Counted from the first letter of the stretch, positions 45,312 through 52,386 are shown. The stretch is 64,000 nt of DNA from Ruegeria sp. THAF57 (GCF_903914075.1 NZ_CAIWNQ010000002.1:1-64000), one strand, 5' to 3'. Notes: generated by a model not told the origin, from the sequence alone. A program made the numbers and translations.

Positions 45312-46576
45312 ACCCTGTCCAGAGTATCGACGGGATCGACAGCAACAGCAACCAAGTCGGGGAAATTAGCCCCCGGTTTGGTATCAGCGAAAAGCTGTTC
45401 GTTGCTGACGAAAAGGGCGCAATCAGGTTCAACACTGCCAACGCTATGGTCTTGATGCAGAACCACAGGGATTGGGAGGATGTCGTTGCATACAACGAAT
45501 TTGCATACGAATACGTCCTGACCAAAGAAATCCCCGGAACCAAAGCAAAGGAGGACAACCTGCCGCGCAGGATTAGGGATGAAGACCTGACCGACGCAGT
45601 TGCGTGGTTCAACTGGAATGGATTTCCAACAGCATCGAAAACCGTAGTCGGAGATGTCCTGCTTGCACACGCTCGACTGTCAGTCATCAGCCCGGTTCGC
45701 CACTACATGGATGACCTCGAATGGGATGGTGTGCAGAGGCTGTCGTTGTGGTTGCCAACAGTGTTTGGCGCTGAGGACAACAACTACACCCGCGCCGTAG
45801 GCAGGGGTATGCTGATCTCCGCTGTGGCACGCACCTACAGTCCCGGTTGTCAGGTAGACACAATGGTTGTGTTCGAAGGCGACCAAGGCGAAGGCAAGTC
45901 CAAAACCATGCGTACCCTATGCGCTGGCCCCGATTGGTTCGGCGATGGTCTTCCAAGTATTTCGGCCAACCCGAAGGATGCCAGCGTGTATCTGAAAGGT
46001 AAGCTCATCGTTGAGATGGCCGAACTGGATGCAATGAAGAAGTCCGATGTGGAGCGGACAAAAAGCTTCATTTCACGACGAGAAGAAGAGTACCGACCAC
46101 CATATGGCAAAGGTACGGTTCGTGAACCACGACGCAGCATATTCGTCGGTACTACCAACGAAGACGCATACCTGCGAGACACAACCGGAAATCGAAGGTT
46201 CTGGCCCGTCAAAACAGAGTGGGCCGATCATGGGTACGTTGAAGCAAACAGAGACCAGCTATGGGCTGAGGCTGTGGTTGCGTATCGGAATGATGAGCCT
46301 TGGTGGTTTACAGGCGAAGTCGAACGACAGGCGAAAACACAGCAGGCCAAGCGACTGGTGACAGACCCTTGGCAAGAAGTCGTTGAGGTTTGGCTTGCTG
46401 GGCGATCAGAAGTATCGCCAGCTCAAATATACCGCGAAGCACTCGGTATTCTTGATAGCAGGCTCAGCTCAACAGACGCCCGTCGCATCGCCAGCATTTT
46501 GAGGCTGCTCGGGTACAAAAACACCGGTCAATTCTCAACCGGTGAGTACAAAGGCTACACCCGATACCAACGATAA
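45296..46576 (+). CDS. VapE-family (virulence-associated E) P-loop ATPase/helicase
   Basis: A 426-aa VapE-domain protein. Motifs include the N-terminal SPVRHYMDDLEWDGVQRLS, Walker A FEGDQGEGKSKTM (near residue 195), Walker B LIVEMAELDAMKKSDVE, and the sensor region RRSIFVGTTNEDAYLRDTTG then NRRFWPVKTE, all hallmarks of the D5/SF3-related family. In phage satellites (for example SaPIs) VapE-type proteins take part in replication. It follows the primase-like gene in an overlapping arrangement and is followed by the repeat-rich candidate origin, as expected for a replication module. Confidence 0.92.
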   Translation: MERNLNPVQSIDGIDSNSNQVGEISPRFGISEKLFVADEKGAIRFNTANAMVLMQNHRDWEDVVAYNEFAYEYVLTKEIPGTKAKEDNLPRRIRDEDLTDAVAWFNWNGFPTASKTVVGDVLLAHARLSVISPVRHYMDDLEWDGVQRLSLWLPTVFGAEDNNYTRAVGRGMLISAVARTYSPGCQVDTMVVFEGDQGEGKSKTMRTLCAGPDWFGDGLPSISANPKDASVYLKGKLIVEMAELDAMKKSDVERTKSFISRREEEYRPPYGKGTVREPRRSIFVGTTNEDAYLRDTTGNRRFWPVKTEWADHGYVEANRDQLWAEAVVAYRNDEPWWFTGEVERQAKTQQAKRLVTDPWQEVVEVWLAGRSEVSPAQIYREALGILDSRLSSTDARRIASILRLLGYKNTGQFSTGEYKGYTRYQR

Positions 46577-46613
46577 AGCAGGGGGCGTTTTACGCCCTCA
46601 GCACACATACCGA

Positions 46614-46748
46614 GTAGAGATGGTAGAGATAAATCCCTACCTTTTTTTGAGATACCATAAATACACCCCATCCCTTATTTATCAACGGGTTACAACAAAG
46701 GAAGAAAAGCATAAGAGTAATCTCTACTATCTCTACCCTCATCTCTAC
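46614..46748. repeat. Iteron-like GTAGAGAT repeats, candidate replication origin
   Basis: The octamer GTAGAGAT occurs directly at 46614-46621 and 46623-46630 (9-bp period) and as its complement ATCTCTAC at 46720-46727, 46729-46736 and 46741-46748. The two groups face each other around an AT-rich core (46640-46715) containing poly-T and poly-A tracts. Inverted arrays of short repeats flanking an AT-rich segment just after a replication gene are typical of iteron origins. Function is inferred, not shown. Confidence 0.6.
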
Positions 46749-46806
46749 CGCCCTTCTAAGCAGTGCCAGAGATCATCTAGATTTATCAAGAAACTAGGTT
46801 TTTAGC

Positions 46807-46856
46807 GGCGGTGGAGAGTTCCACGTAAGGTACCGCCAGAGGGGTCCAAATACCCC
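46807..46856. other. Clustered hairpins next to the iteron repeats
   Basis: GGCGGT (46807-46812) can pair with ACCGCC (46832-46837), with an alternative inner stem GTGGA (46811-46815)/TCCAC (46820-46824). A second hairpin GGGGT (46841-46845)/ACCCC (46852-46856) follows, then GGTACC recurs at 46861. These structures may be part of the origin, a single-strand initiation site or an RNA control region. The gene-free interval 46577-46972 contains nothing else I can name. Confidence 0.4.
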
Positions 46857-46972
46857 CCCCGGTACCTTCTATACAGAACATCAAGGCATAACTGGCACTT
46901 ACTATTCGGTTATTTTTGAGAATAGTTTCTCATTTCATTGCTTTTACAGAAGGCAATTCTTATGATTTTCTC

Positions 46973-47482
46973 ATGGATAAGCTGCCTCTTTTGAAAGACG
47001 AGCGCCATGAAAAGGCGGTCATGTTGTTCTTCTGTGATGTGCCTGCGAAGGAGATTGCGAAGAAGCTGGGTGTGAGTTTGGCGACTGTGTATCGCTGGTT
47101 GTCGTTACCGGAGGTCAAGCAAACGCATGCTGATCTTGTACGGGCACAGATGCAGGGTGCCTTGCCTGAGCTGGTACAGAGTGCTGTTGAACAGGCGCGC
47201 AATCCGCGCACTGGATTGATGGCGAAGGTTAAGTTGATCGACGTTCTGATGAACGGGTCTGGCGTTGCTGAGCCGCCACCGGATCAAGGGTATCGCCCCT
47301 CTATCAGCATCAACCTCAATACGGATGGTGAGCGTGATCCAAGCGGCATGGTGTATATCGACAGCAGCACGACGCACATCCCTGATTGGGGGAGCGAAGA
47401 GAGTGAGCTGGAACGCCTGCGCCGTGAGAATGAACAGTTGAAGCAGAGAATGCCCGACCCAGAACCACCGGAGGCCGCGTAA
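46973..47482 (+). CDS. HTH protein resembling a small terminase subunit
   Basis: From ATG 46973 the protein is 169 aa. Residues ~20-50 form a helix-turn-helix (VPAKEIAKKLGVSLATVYRW) followed by LSLPEVKQTHADLV and helix-rich RAQMQGALPELVQSAVEQAR, then MAKVKLIDVLMNG and a charged C-terminal coiled-coil (SELERLRRENEQLKQR). This arrangement, HTH plus helical oligomerisation region, resembles phBC6A51-type phage proteins and small terminase subunits. If so it would direct packaging of the element into helper capsids; a plain regulator is the alternative. A TTG-started extension to 46916 is less likely. Confidence 0.5.
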   Translation: MDKLPLLKDERHEKAVMLFFCDVPAKEIAKKLGVSLATVYRWLSLPEVKQTHADLVRAQMQGALPELVQSAVEQARNPRTGLMAKVKLIDVLMNGSGVAEPPPDQGYRPSISINLNTDGERDPSGMVYIDSSTTHIPDWGSEESELERLRRENEQLKQRMPDPEPPEAA

Positions 47483-47814
47483 TGCATCCGTGGAACAGGG
47501 AAGTGGGCAAACCTGTTGTGGCTGGTAAGCAGTCGGATCGTTCGTTTAACGAGCAATTGATCCACGACATGCGGATCAAGACTATGCAGCAAGGCGCATC
47601 CTCTGGCCCTGACCCTAAGCCAGTGTCACCCCGATTGGAGCGAACCCAACGCTTCGATCCGTCTCCCCCGCCCAATCACGTTGCCCGCGATGCTGAGGAC
47701 CGTGTTGGCTGTCGAGCTACAAACACAAGACAGTCTGCGGCGGGGGAAGACCGGAAAAAGATCGTCAACGCCAAACGGCACACCAAAAAACTGAAGCTGA
47801 AAGGAGGGGAGTGA
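47482..47814 (+). CDS. Unknown basic island protein
   Basis: A 110-aa, Arg/Lys/Pro-rich, probably unstructured protein starting at an ATG that overlaps the previous stop (TAATG). The beginning MHPWNREVGKPVVAGKQSDR and basic end KKIVNAKRHTKKLKLKGGE have no motif I recognise. The basic tail could bind nucleic acid. Coupled to both neighbours by overlapping start/stop codons, which supports it as a real gene of the operon. Confidence 0.6.
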   Translation: MHPWNREVGKPVVAGKQSDRSFNEQLIHDMRIKTMQQGASSGPDPKPVSPRLERTQRFDPSPPPNHVARDAEDRVGCRATNTRQSAAGEDRKKIVNAKRHTKKLKLKGGE

Positions 47815-47984
47815 TGCGCAAGCAGCCTCCTAAGCGTCCTCCAAAGAATGTGTCCATTCTGAGTGATCGCATCTTCTCACCAAAGCGCGGACAGGTGATC
47901 GAACCGCAGATTGAGACCAAACCACAACCAGGGCCGCATGTTCCACTGCGCAGCCCAGATACGCGAGGACTGAAAAGTGAGTGA
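47814..47984 (+). CDS. Short 56-aa island protein
   Basis: ATG 47814 overlaps the preceding TGA and has a strong AAGGAGGGG ribosome site (47801-47809). The 56-residue product (MRKQPPKRPPKNVSILSDRI, then FSPKRGQVIEPQIETKPQPG) is basic and proline-rich and ends at TGA 47982-47984, inside the next gene. No family recognised. The ribosome site and start/stop overlaps argue that it is translated. Confidence 0.6.
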   Translation: MRKQPPKRPPKNVSILSDRIFSPKRGQVIEPQIETKPQPGPHVPLRSPDTRGLKSE

Positions 47985-48204
47985 AGGACCGAAGTTTACC
48001 GATCTGGTTGCGTCCGGCGACAGTGAAGCCCTGTTCATTCAGGATGTAATGCAGTCGTCCGATTACACCGCCATGAACGGCAACGAAAACACGGCCCATG
48101 CTCGTGAAGTTGTGTCGTCCTATTTCCGTCGCAAGTTCGGAACCGGACCAGCGCCGGGATCACGTCAGAAGAATACGGTCGGCAGAGGAGGGCTGAACAA
48201 GTGA
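47977..48204 (+). CDS. Unknown small island protein
   Basis: A 75-aa protein from GTG 47977 (MSEGPKFTDLVASGDSEALF, later FRRKFGTGPAPGSRQKN), overlapping the 56-aa gene by 8 bp. No recognised domain. Its stop overlaps the next GTG start (GTGA). Codon use and position in an unbroken chain of overlapping genes support it. Confidence 0.6.
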   Translation: MSEGPKFTDLVASGDSEALFIQDVMQSSDYTAMNGNENTAHAREVVSSYFRRKFGTGPAPGSRQKNTVGRGGLNK

Positions 48205-48902
48205 GCAGCGAATATCAGAAGCTGGTTGCCGTGCGTGACAAGGCTGTCAAAGAAGTGGCCGATACAGAATTGGCGATTGTCGAGATTGAGGCGAAGCTGA
48301 AAGCCGCAGAGGAAGGGTCAAAGGTCACAAGCCTTGATCTGAAGGACGTTGATGGGGCCGCTCAGCGCCGCGCTGAGGAGCTTTCCAAGATCGTTGTACT
48401 GCGTGACATGCTGGACAAGGCAAAGGAGGCCCACGCAGCCGCTCAGCAAGCCGCACGTGATGCGTATGCTGCCACCTGTGAGCACGAGTACCGTGTTGCG
48501 CAGGAGGATGTGCTTTCTATCCTGTCCGACTTGTCGAAGATGGCCCTCGAATACCACGAACTGTTGGCTGATGCCGCGCGGCTCTATTGGGCGCGCTTGG
48601 ATCGACAGCCCGTCGCACACGCTCAGTCACCCTTTGATCAGGCGCTGAATGATCTCTTCGATCTCGCGCTCAAGGGCGAAGGCTACAAGGGCAGCACATC
48701 TTACCGGGACGTAAACACGGCTGAGAAGATCGTCCAATTTTATGACGGCAAGATAGGTGGCCAGTACGGATTGAAAATTCACACGCATCTCGAAACCAAT
48801 AACCTGTGGCACCAGCAACCGCGTGACAGCGCGGCCTATCAGGGTGGATTGGCGCGGTACATGGACCAGAAGAAGAAGCGCGGTAAAAAATCCGCCGCCT
48901 GA
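48201..48902 (+). CDS. Coiled-coil island protein of unknown function
   Basis: A 233-aa protein starting GTG 48201, overlapping the previous stop. Residues ~5-95 form a long heptad-rich, charged coiled coil (VRDKAVKEVADTELAIVEIE, LRDMLDKAKEAHAAAQQAAR). The C-terminal part (residues ~140-220) is a mixed domain (SPFDQALNDLFDLALKGEGY, EKIVQFYDGKIGGQYGLKIH) ending in a Lys-rich tail. Not recognised; coiled coils of this size occur in satellite proteins that act on helper capsid size or scaffolding, but nothing here shows that. Overlaps the next gene by 1 bp (TGATG). Confidence 0.65.
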   Translation: MSSEYQKLVAVRDKAVKEVADTELAIVEIEAKLKAAEEGSKVTSLDLKDVDGAAQRRAEELSKIVVLRDMLDKAKEAHAAAQQAARDAYAATCEHEYRVAQEDVLSILSDLSKMALEYHELLADAARLYWARLDRQPVAHAQSPFDQALNDLFDLALKGEGYKGSTSYRDVNTAEKIVQFYDGKIGGQYGLKIHTHLETNNLWHQQPRDSAAYQGGLARYMDQKKKRGKKSAA

Positions 48903-49090
48903 TGATCGTTCTTCGTACTGGCAAAGTGCCAGAGACCCTCAAGAAGCCTGTACAAAAGGCAAAGCGCACCTGCCTGATGTGCAGCAAGGTCTTCACGTCA
49001 CAGCACGTAGGACATCGGCGCTGTGATCGCTGCAATAAGCACTTTCGTACCTACGGCGAACCCCGAGATGTCCTGTTCTGGTCCTCATGA
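48902..49090 (+). CDS. Small zinc-ribbon island protein
   Basis: A 62-aa protein with two Cys pairs, CLMCSKVFTSQHVGHRRCDRC written in part as CLMCSKVF and HRRCDRCNKHF, giving a CxxC-x14-CxxC zinc ribbon preceded by a basic stretch (KKPVQKAKR). Similar small ribbons in phages bind DNA or proteins. Start overlaps the preceding TGA, stop overlaps the next ATG. Confidence 0.7.
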   Translation: MIVLRTGKVPETLKKPVQKAKRTCLMCSKVFTSQHVGHRRCDRCNKHFRTYGEPRDVLFWSS

Positions 49091-49458
49091 TGGAGATGAC
49101 AATGAAACTTGCCGGATCACCCATGAAGATCGAACAGGCCGAAGTCTTCAAAGACCTTGCCTTTACAAAAGATGAGATCGCTCTGGTCAAACGATACCGC
49201 GCTATGGATCGCGACGAAAAAGCAGTCGTGACGAAAGAGAACCCAAACGGCTTTGCAGTCATGGAAAGCCTTTCCGTCAAAGCCCGAGTGTACGAACAGG
49301 GCGTCAACGCCATGCTGTCCCGCACAAAGGTCAGCCGCGATGTCGAAACACTCAACACATTTGCCGCCAGTATTCGGGATGAAATCAAGCTGAGACAACG
49401 GGTTCTTAAAATCCTGAAGCACGATGCCGCAAAGCTGAATAAAACGGTTACTTGGTAA
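49087..49458 (+). CDS. Unknown helical island protein
   Basis: A 123-aa, helix-rich, charged protein (AFTKDEIALVKRYRAMDRDE, LRQRVLKILKHDAAKLNKTV) with no recognised family. ATG 49087 overlaps the preceding stop (ATGA), but in-frame ATG 49102 has a better-placed GGAG (49092-49095) and may be the true start. Followed by a 67-bp gap before the next gene, the first break in the operon. Confidence 0.6.
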   Translation: MMEMTMKLAGSPMKIEQAEVFKDLAFTKDEIALVKRYRAMDRDEKAVVTKENPNGFAVMESLSVKARVYEQGVNAMLSRTKVSRDVETLNTFAASIRDEIKLRQRVLKILKHDAAKLNKTVTW

Positions 49459-49525
49459 ACAATACGATTCCCTATTTCTGCCAAATAAGCGTTGAACAAC
49501 CCTCAACACTTGGTAGATTTAGTAT

Positions 49526-49891
49526 ATGAGACCTCACAACCTTCGAGGCGGACGACCACGTGGAAGTACTGGTCACCGCTATAAAGACGCAACCTGTGCC
49601 GTATGCGGAATGCTCATTCCCAAAGATATGCCCATTCCCGTCCGTACCCTCAGACTGCCACCTTCACACCCGGAATACGTTGACACCGGAGCATGGTGCC
49701 ACCGCATCACAACATGCAGCCACACATGCGCCGAACGCGCCAGATACCGCGCCCAAAACGGGTACCCAATTGCTGATACAGAAAGACAATGCCAACACTG
49801 TCAGGCCGTCTTCGTACCAGCACGCGCCACAGCGCAATTCTGCTCACCCAAATGCCGATCCGCCGCACACTACAAAAAGAGGACAACATGA
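49526..49891 (+). CDS. Cysteine-rich zinc-finger island protein
   Basis: A 121-aa protein with two likely zinc sites: CAVCGMLIPKDM with WCHRITTCSHTCAERARYR in the middle, and a C-terminal CQHCQAVFVPARATAQFCSP followed by KCRSAAHYKKR, the CxxC...CSxxCR pattern of treble-clef-like fingers. The N-terminus (NLRGGRPRGSTGHRYKD) is basic. Probable nucleic-acid or protein binding; function unknown. Overlaps the next ATG by 4 bp. Confidence 0.65.
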   Translation: MRPHNLRGGRPRGSTGHRYKDATCAVCGMLIPKDMPIPVRTLRLPPSHPEYVDTGAWCHRITTCSHTCAERARYRAQNGYPIADTERQCQHCQAVFVPARATAQFCSPKCRSAAHYKKRTT

Positions 49892-50193
49892 CCCATTGGG
49901 AACCCACAACGCCCCCATTCGGTGAATGGCCGCCCAACTGCTATGGCGAAGACCCGCCGCCATACGACCCAACCGCAACCCTTTACCTGTGGGAACACTG
50001 GCGCACGGATATCCCTGAGCCAGCGCCAGAAACACCAGAACCAGTACCTGTCAGCGAGTTGGTGTGCGGCGTCTTCATGATTGGGCTAATCGCCTACCTC
50101 ATGTTTTTCTCTGGCACTGCGGATGGATCAAAAGGAACTCAGGAACAATGGGCCGACGCCTACGACGGGCACCGAATGGCCGGGAGACGATAA
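49888..50193 (+). CDS. Small single-pass membrane protein
   Basis: A 101-aa protein starting ATG 49888, inside the previous stop. The N-terminal ~65 residues are Pro-, Trp- and acid-rich (TTPPFGEWPPNCYGEDPPPY), followed by a hydrophobic segment VCGVFMIGLIAYLMFFS (about residues 68-84) and a polar C-terminus. Predicted single-pass inner-membrane protein, function unknown. It is the last plus-strand gene of the island. Confidence 0.6.
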   Translation: MTHWEPTTPPFGEWPPNCYGEDPPPYDPTATLYLWEHWRTDIPEPAPETPEPVPVSELVCGVFMIGLIAYLMFFSGTADGSKGTQEQWADAYDGHRMAGRR

Positions 50194-50202
50194 CCAGGGA
50201 AA

Positions 50203-50601
50203 CTACATCGCCTCACAGATAAACATCTCAACAAAAACATCATCTCTGTGATCTTCGCTGTCGGACGTTGCGCCATTTAGGTACGATGCCCCACCTCTTA
50301 AGTTCCCGGGATTAAAAAACACAGTGTTACCAAATTGGTCGCCGCATTGATGATACCGATAAATATTTGAAATAGTGCAACTCATAAATTCTGGAGCCAA
50401 ATCTCCGACGCTGGTAATCTTCTCGCCATCTGTTTTAAGGAAGAATGGCTCACGAACAACAAAACTAACGCTGTTCCATTGTCCCTCTTCAAAATAGAAC
50501 CCAGATGAACGGGTGTATTGGCAAGCGTAAACCGAGGCCAATTCTGCATTGGCCGGGATGCCAAACAAGATTAATGAGATCGCGCTCAGTAGTTTCTTCA
50601 T
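50203..50601 (-). CDS. Secreted protein, oppositely oriented island cargo gene
   Basis: A 132-aa protein from ATG 50601 with a signal peptide (MKKLLSAISLILFGIPANA). The mature part contains four Cys (YACQYT, MSCTIS, HQCGDQ and FICEAM) and a beta-rich composition with GQWNSVSFVVREPFFLKTDG. Not recognised. It is the only minus-strand gene in the island, is less GC-rich than its neighbours and converges on the operon with 9 bp between stops, which is typical of an independently expressed cargo (moron-like) gene. Confidence 0.65.
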   Translation of the reverse strand: MKKLLSAISLILFGIPANAELASVYACQYTRSSGFYFEEGQWNSVSFVVREPFFLKTDGEKITSVGDLAPEFMSCTISNIYRYHQCGDQFGNTVFFNPGNLRGGASYLNGATSDSEDHRDDVFVEMFICEAM

Positions 50602-50909
50602 AATTTTCGCCAATTGTTACGTCCCCCAAGGTCTACACCTGAGCAAACAAACTGTCACCAGACCAAGTGATAGCAGTGGCGTGAACCCATGATCGGGTGC
50701 ATTTTTCCAAGAAACCCGCGTGGCAATTTTAGTCTGAGAGGGTGAGGTTACCAGGGGGCAGTGTTAAGTTTTGGCCCCAACCCCTACACAGAGGAGGGGG
50801 AGGCACTCACCCCGGAGAAAATCTGTTCCAATCAATCGAAGCGCAACGATCAACCAGTACTGCCCAGCCTGAAGAAGAAAGAAGAGATCAATGTCGTCCT
50901 GCCTTGCCA

Positions 50910-50935
50910 CCGCCCCCTCGGTTTACGAGGGGCGG
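50910..50935. repeat. GC-rich hairpin in the island end
   Basis: CCGCCCCCTCG (50910-50920) pairs with CGAGGGGCGG (50926-50935), leaving one bulged C and the 5-nt loop GTTTA. The stem is very stable but neither side has a T-tract, so it is not a standard terminator. Confidence 0.6.
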
Positions 50936-51323
50936 CGTCAAGCCAGTCCTCACCACAGTGAGAGAGGAGAGGATACCACTGGCACGGCTGAGAAGAGAGG
51001 CAAGGCAAACAAGCGAAGACAGCAGGCCCTGTGGGAAGGGAAAGAGTATGGTCAGGCCGCGCACCCAGCATCCGAAGCCAACGCAGCGTCACAGCCCCGC
51101 TCAACTGAAGCTGAGGTGCGAATTGAGTTCGTTCTATTTCCCCAGATTTCTCAGCTCTGCCAAGTCCAGCGGATTCCGCAGTTCTTGCGAGTGACCACGG
51201 CGGGAGGGACAGAGTATAGCGCGCAGCCAGCCAGCTCAGCACTGCCACAGCCTGCCAGAGTTCGGTCAGACTCTAATCGAACTTGAACTGATCTTTCTTA
51301 AACTTTCTGGTTCCTCTGGCTCT

Positions 51324-51378
51324 ACCAAGACTGGGTTGATCGCCGCCGCAATGATGAACCGATCAACCCAGTCTTGGT
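51324..51378. repeat. Perfect 19-bp inverted repeat near attR
   Basis: ACCAAGACTGGGTTGATCG (51324-51342) is exactly complementary to 51360-51378, with a 17-nt spacer. It lies 122 bp from the tRNA-Arg attachment repeat, outside any recognised gene. No T-tract follows on the plus strand. A recombination accessory site, origin hairpin, packaging site or structured RNA are all possible. Confidence 0.9.
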
Positions 51379-51499
51379 TGCACCCAGCTTGCCAATGTAA
51401 GCGCGGTTGATCTGTAAGTGCTGATACAAAAAGTAGAGGAAGCGTAGAGGAATGCCCTGACCTACTTGTCTTTGTACAGGCCAATACCCCTTGCTTTAC

Positions 51500-51549
51500 T
51501 GGCGATCCCGGAAGGACTCGAACCCTCAACCTGCTGATTAGAAGTCAGC
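51500..51549. repeat. Attachment-site direct repeat within tRNA-Arg
   Basis: The 3' 50 nt of the intact tRNA-Arg gene, identical to 42723-42772. It forms the right boundary (attR/attB side) of the 8.8-kb island. Because the intact tRNA is on this side, integration did not destroy the gene. Confidence 0.95.
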
Positions 51550-51576
51550 TGCTCTATCCAGTTGAGCTACGGGACC
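51500..51576 (-). tRNA. tRNA-Arg (anticodon TCT)
   Basis: A full cloverleaf on the minus strand: acceptor GGTCCCG with CGGGATC (one G-U pair), D-arm GCTC/GAGC, anticodon stem GCTGA/TCAGC with loop CTTCTAA (anticodon TCT), T-arm GAGGG-TTCGAGT-CCTTC, discriminator G and encoded CCA (TGG at 51500-51502). It is the integration site of two elements lying to its left. Confidence 0.97.
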
Positions 51577-51597
51577 GCTGCGCCCTTCTTGCGGTTT

Positions 51598-52074
51598 TTA
51601 TGACCGGGGTTCAAGAGCCAAGCGCATGAAGGCGCTGTTCGGATCCTCTTTGTAGCCAAAGATTGGCCCGCAATAGGAATAGCCCAACGACTCATAGAGT
51701 TTTCGCGCCGCGTCATATTCAGAAAGAATGTCTGCTCCGGTTTCCAGAACCAACGCGGTCACGCCCTCGGCCCGAGCGATTTCTGCCAAACGAGTCATCA
51801 TGATGCGCGCCAGCCCCCGCCCCCGTGCATCAGCCAGAACATGAACAGATTTGACTTCGGCCGTCCCATCCGGAAGCGCCTTTAACGCACCGCAGCCTAC
51901 GGCCTGACCCCCGTCATACATCGCCCAAAACCGAATACCCGGCCCAGCCAGCCCTTCGGCGTCCATCGTGTGATTGCTTTCAGCTGGACCTGCTGTTTCA
52001 CTGTGGGCAAAATGAGCCTGAACCACCGGACGCAGCGCCGGTGAAGTCGGGTCGGCCAGCCGAATGTCGATCAC
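51598..52074 (-). CDS. GNAT family N-acetyltransferase
   Basis: A 158-aa GCN5-related acetyltransferase. Acetyl-CoA loop HVLADARGRGLARIMMTRLA (Arg/Gln-x-x-Gly-x-Gly/Ala type, near residues 77-96) and the following VLETGADILSEYDAARKLYE are typical; the C-terminal SLGYSYCGPIFGY matches the end of the fold. Substrate unknown. It starts exactly after the stop of the NDUFS4-like gene, so the two are cotranscribed. Confidence 0.9.
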   Translation of the reverse strand: MIDIRLADPTSPALRPVVQAHFAHSETAGPAESNHTMDAEGLAGPGIRFWAMYDGGQAVGCGALKALPDGTAEVKSVHVLADARGRGLARIMMTRLAEIARAEGVTALVLETGADILSEYDAARKLYESLGYSYCGPIFGYKEDPNSAFMRLALEPRS

Positions 52075-52386
52075 TCAGTGTGTCCAGGGAGTGCGCCGGT
52101 CGGTGGCAAAATTCTCGCCATAGCCGCGCGAGCGCAGGTTTGCTTTACGCTTGTGCGGCTCGCTGACCTGCGCGTCGATGCCGTTATCCTTAGCGTAGTC
52201 CAACGCCTCTTCTTTGGTATCGAACTTCAAACGCACCTGTGTCTGCGTGTCACTGGATGACGTCCAACCCATCAACGGATCAACCTCACGCGCGGATGCC
52301 GGAGCGTACTCCAGTACCCACTTGCGGGTTTTGGCCATTCCCGAAGTCATTGCATTCCTTGCAGGCTGGTAAATCCGTGCGCGCAT
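52075..52386 (-). CDS. ETC complex I accessory subunit (NDUFS4-like)
   Basis: A 103-aa protein of the ETC_C1_NDUFS4 family. The segment [20 protein letters not shown] at the N-terminus, [20 protein letters not shown] and [20 protein letters not shown] are the family signature (the human NDUFS4 sequence has the same W.xxf......dPLMGW.ss.D pattern). In alphaproteobacteria it is a supernumerary peripheral subunit of NADH:quinone oxidoreductase. Start ATG 52386, upstream region shared with uvrB. Confidence 0.92.
   Translation of the reverse strand: MRARIYQPARNAMTSGMAKTRKWVLEYAPASAREVDPLMGWTSSSDTQTQVRLKFDTKEEALDYAKDNGIDAQVSEPHKRKANLRSRGYGENFATDRRTPWTH

Larger units (their letters stand above)
50614..51499. 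other. 886-bp island end with hairpins, no confident gene
   Basis: Several overlapping frames stay open here on both strands (for example plus 50742-51194 and 50891-51286, minus 50850-51248), but their translations are low-complexity and unlike real proteins, and none shows a recognised motif. The plus strand is purine-rich between 50760 and 51080. Two strong inverted repeats (50910-50935 and 51324-51378) are listed separately. The region may carry a packaging or cis-acting site or a structured RNA. Confidence 0.4.
42723..51549 (+). mobile_element. 8.8-kb integrative element in tRNA-Arg, satellite-like
   Basis: Bounded by perfect 50-bp direct repeats of the tRNA-Arg 3' end. Gene order from the left: integrase, AlpA, Toprim primase-like, VapE-like ATPase, candidate origin with iterons, HTH protein (small-terminase-like), eight small overlapping unknown genes, and one oppositely oriented secreted protein. 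No capsid, portal, large terminase, tail or lysis gene was recognised. The order int-alpA-primase/helicase-packaging resembles Gram-negative phage-inducible chromosomal islands. Replication and regulatory genes appear intact, so it may still be mobile with helper functions. Confidence 0.85.

Noticed and set aside
46614-46748. CRISPR array
   Set aside because: The repeats are 8-bp octamers in inverted groups without spacers or cas genes; an iteron array fits better. No CRISPR was seen elsewhere.
50742-51286. Overlapping open frames in the island end as genes
   Set aside because: Several frames on both strands stay open at once, with low-complexity translations and no ribosome site or motif that favours one of them.
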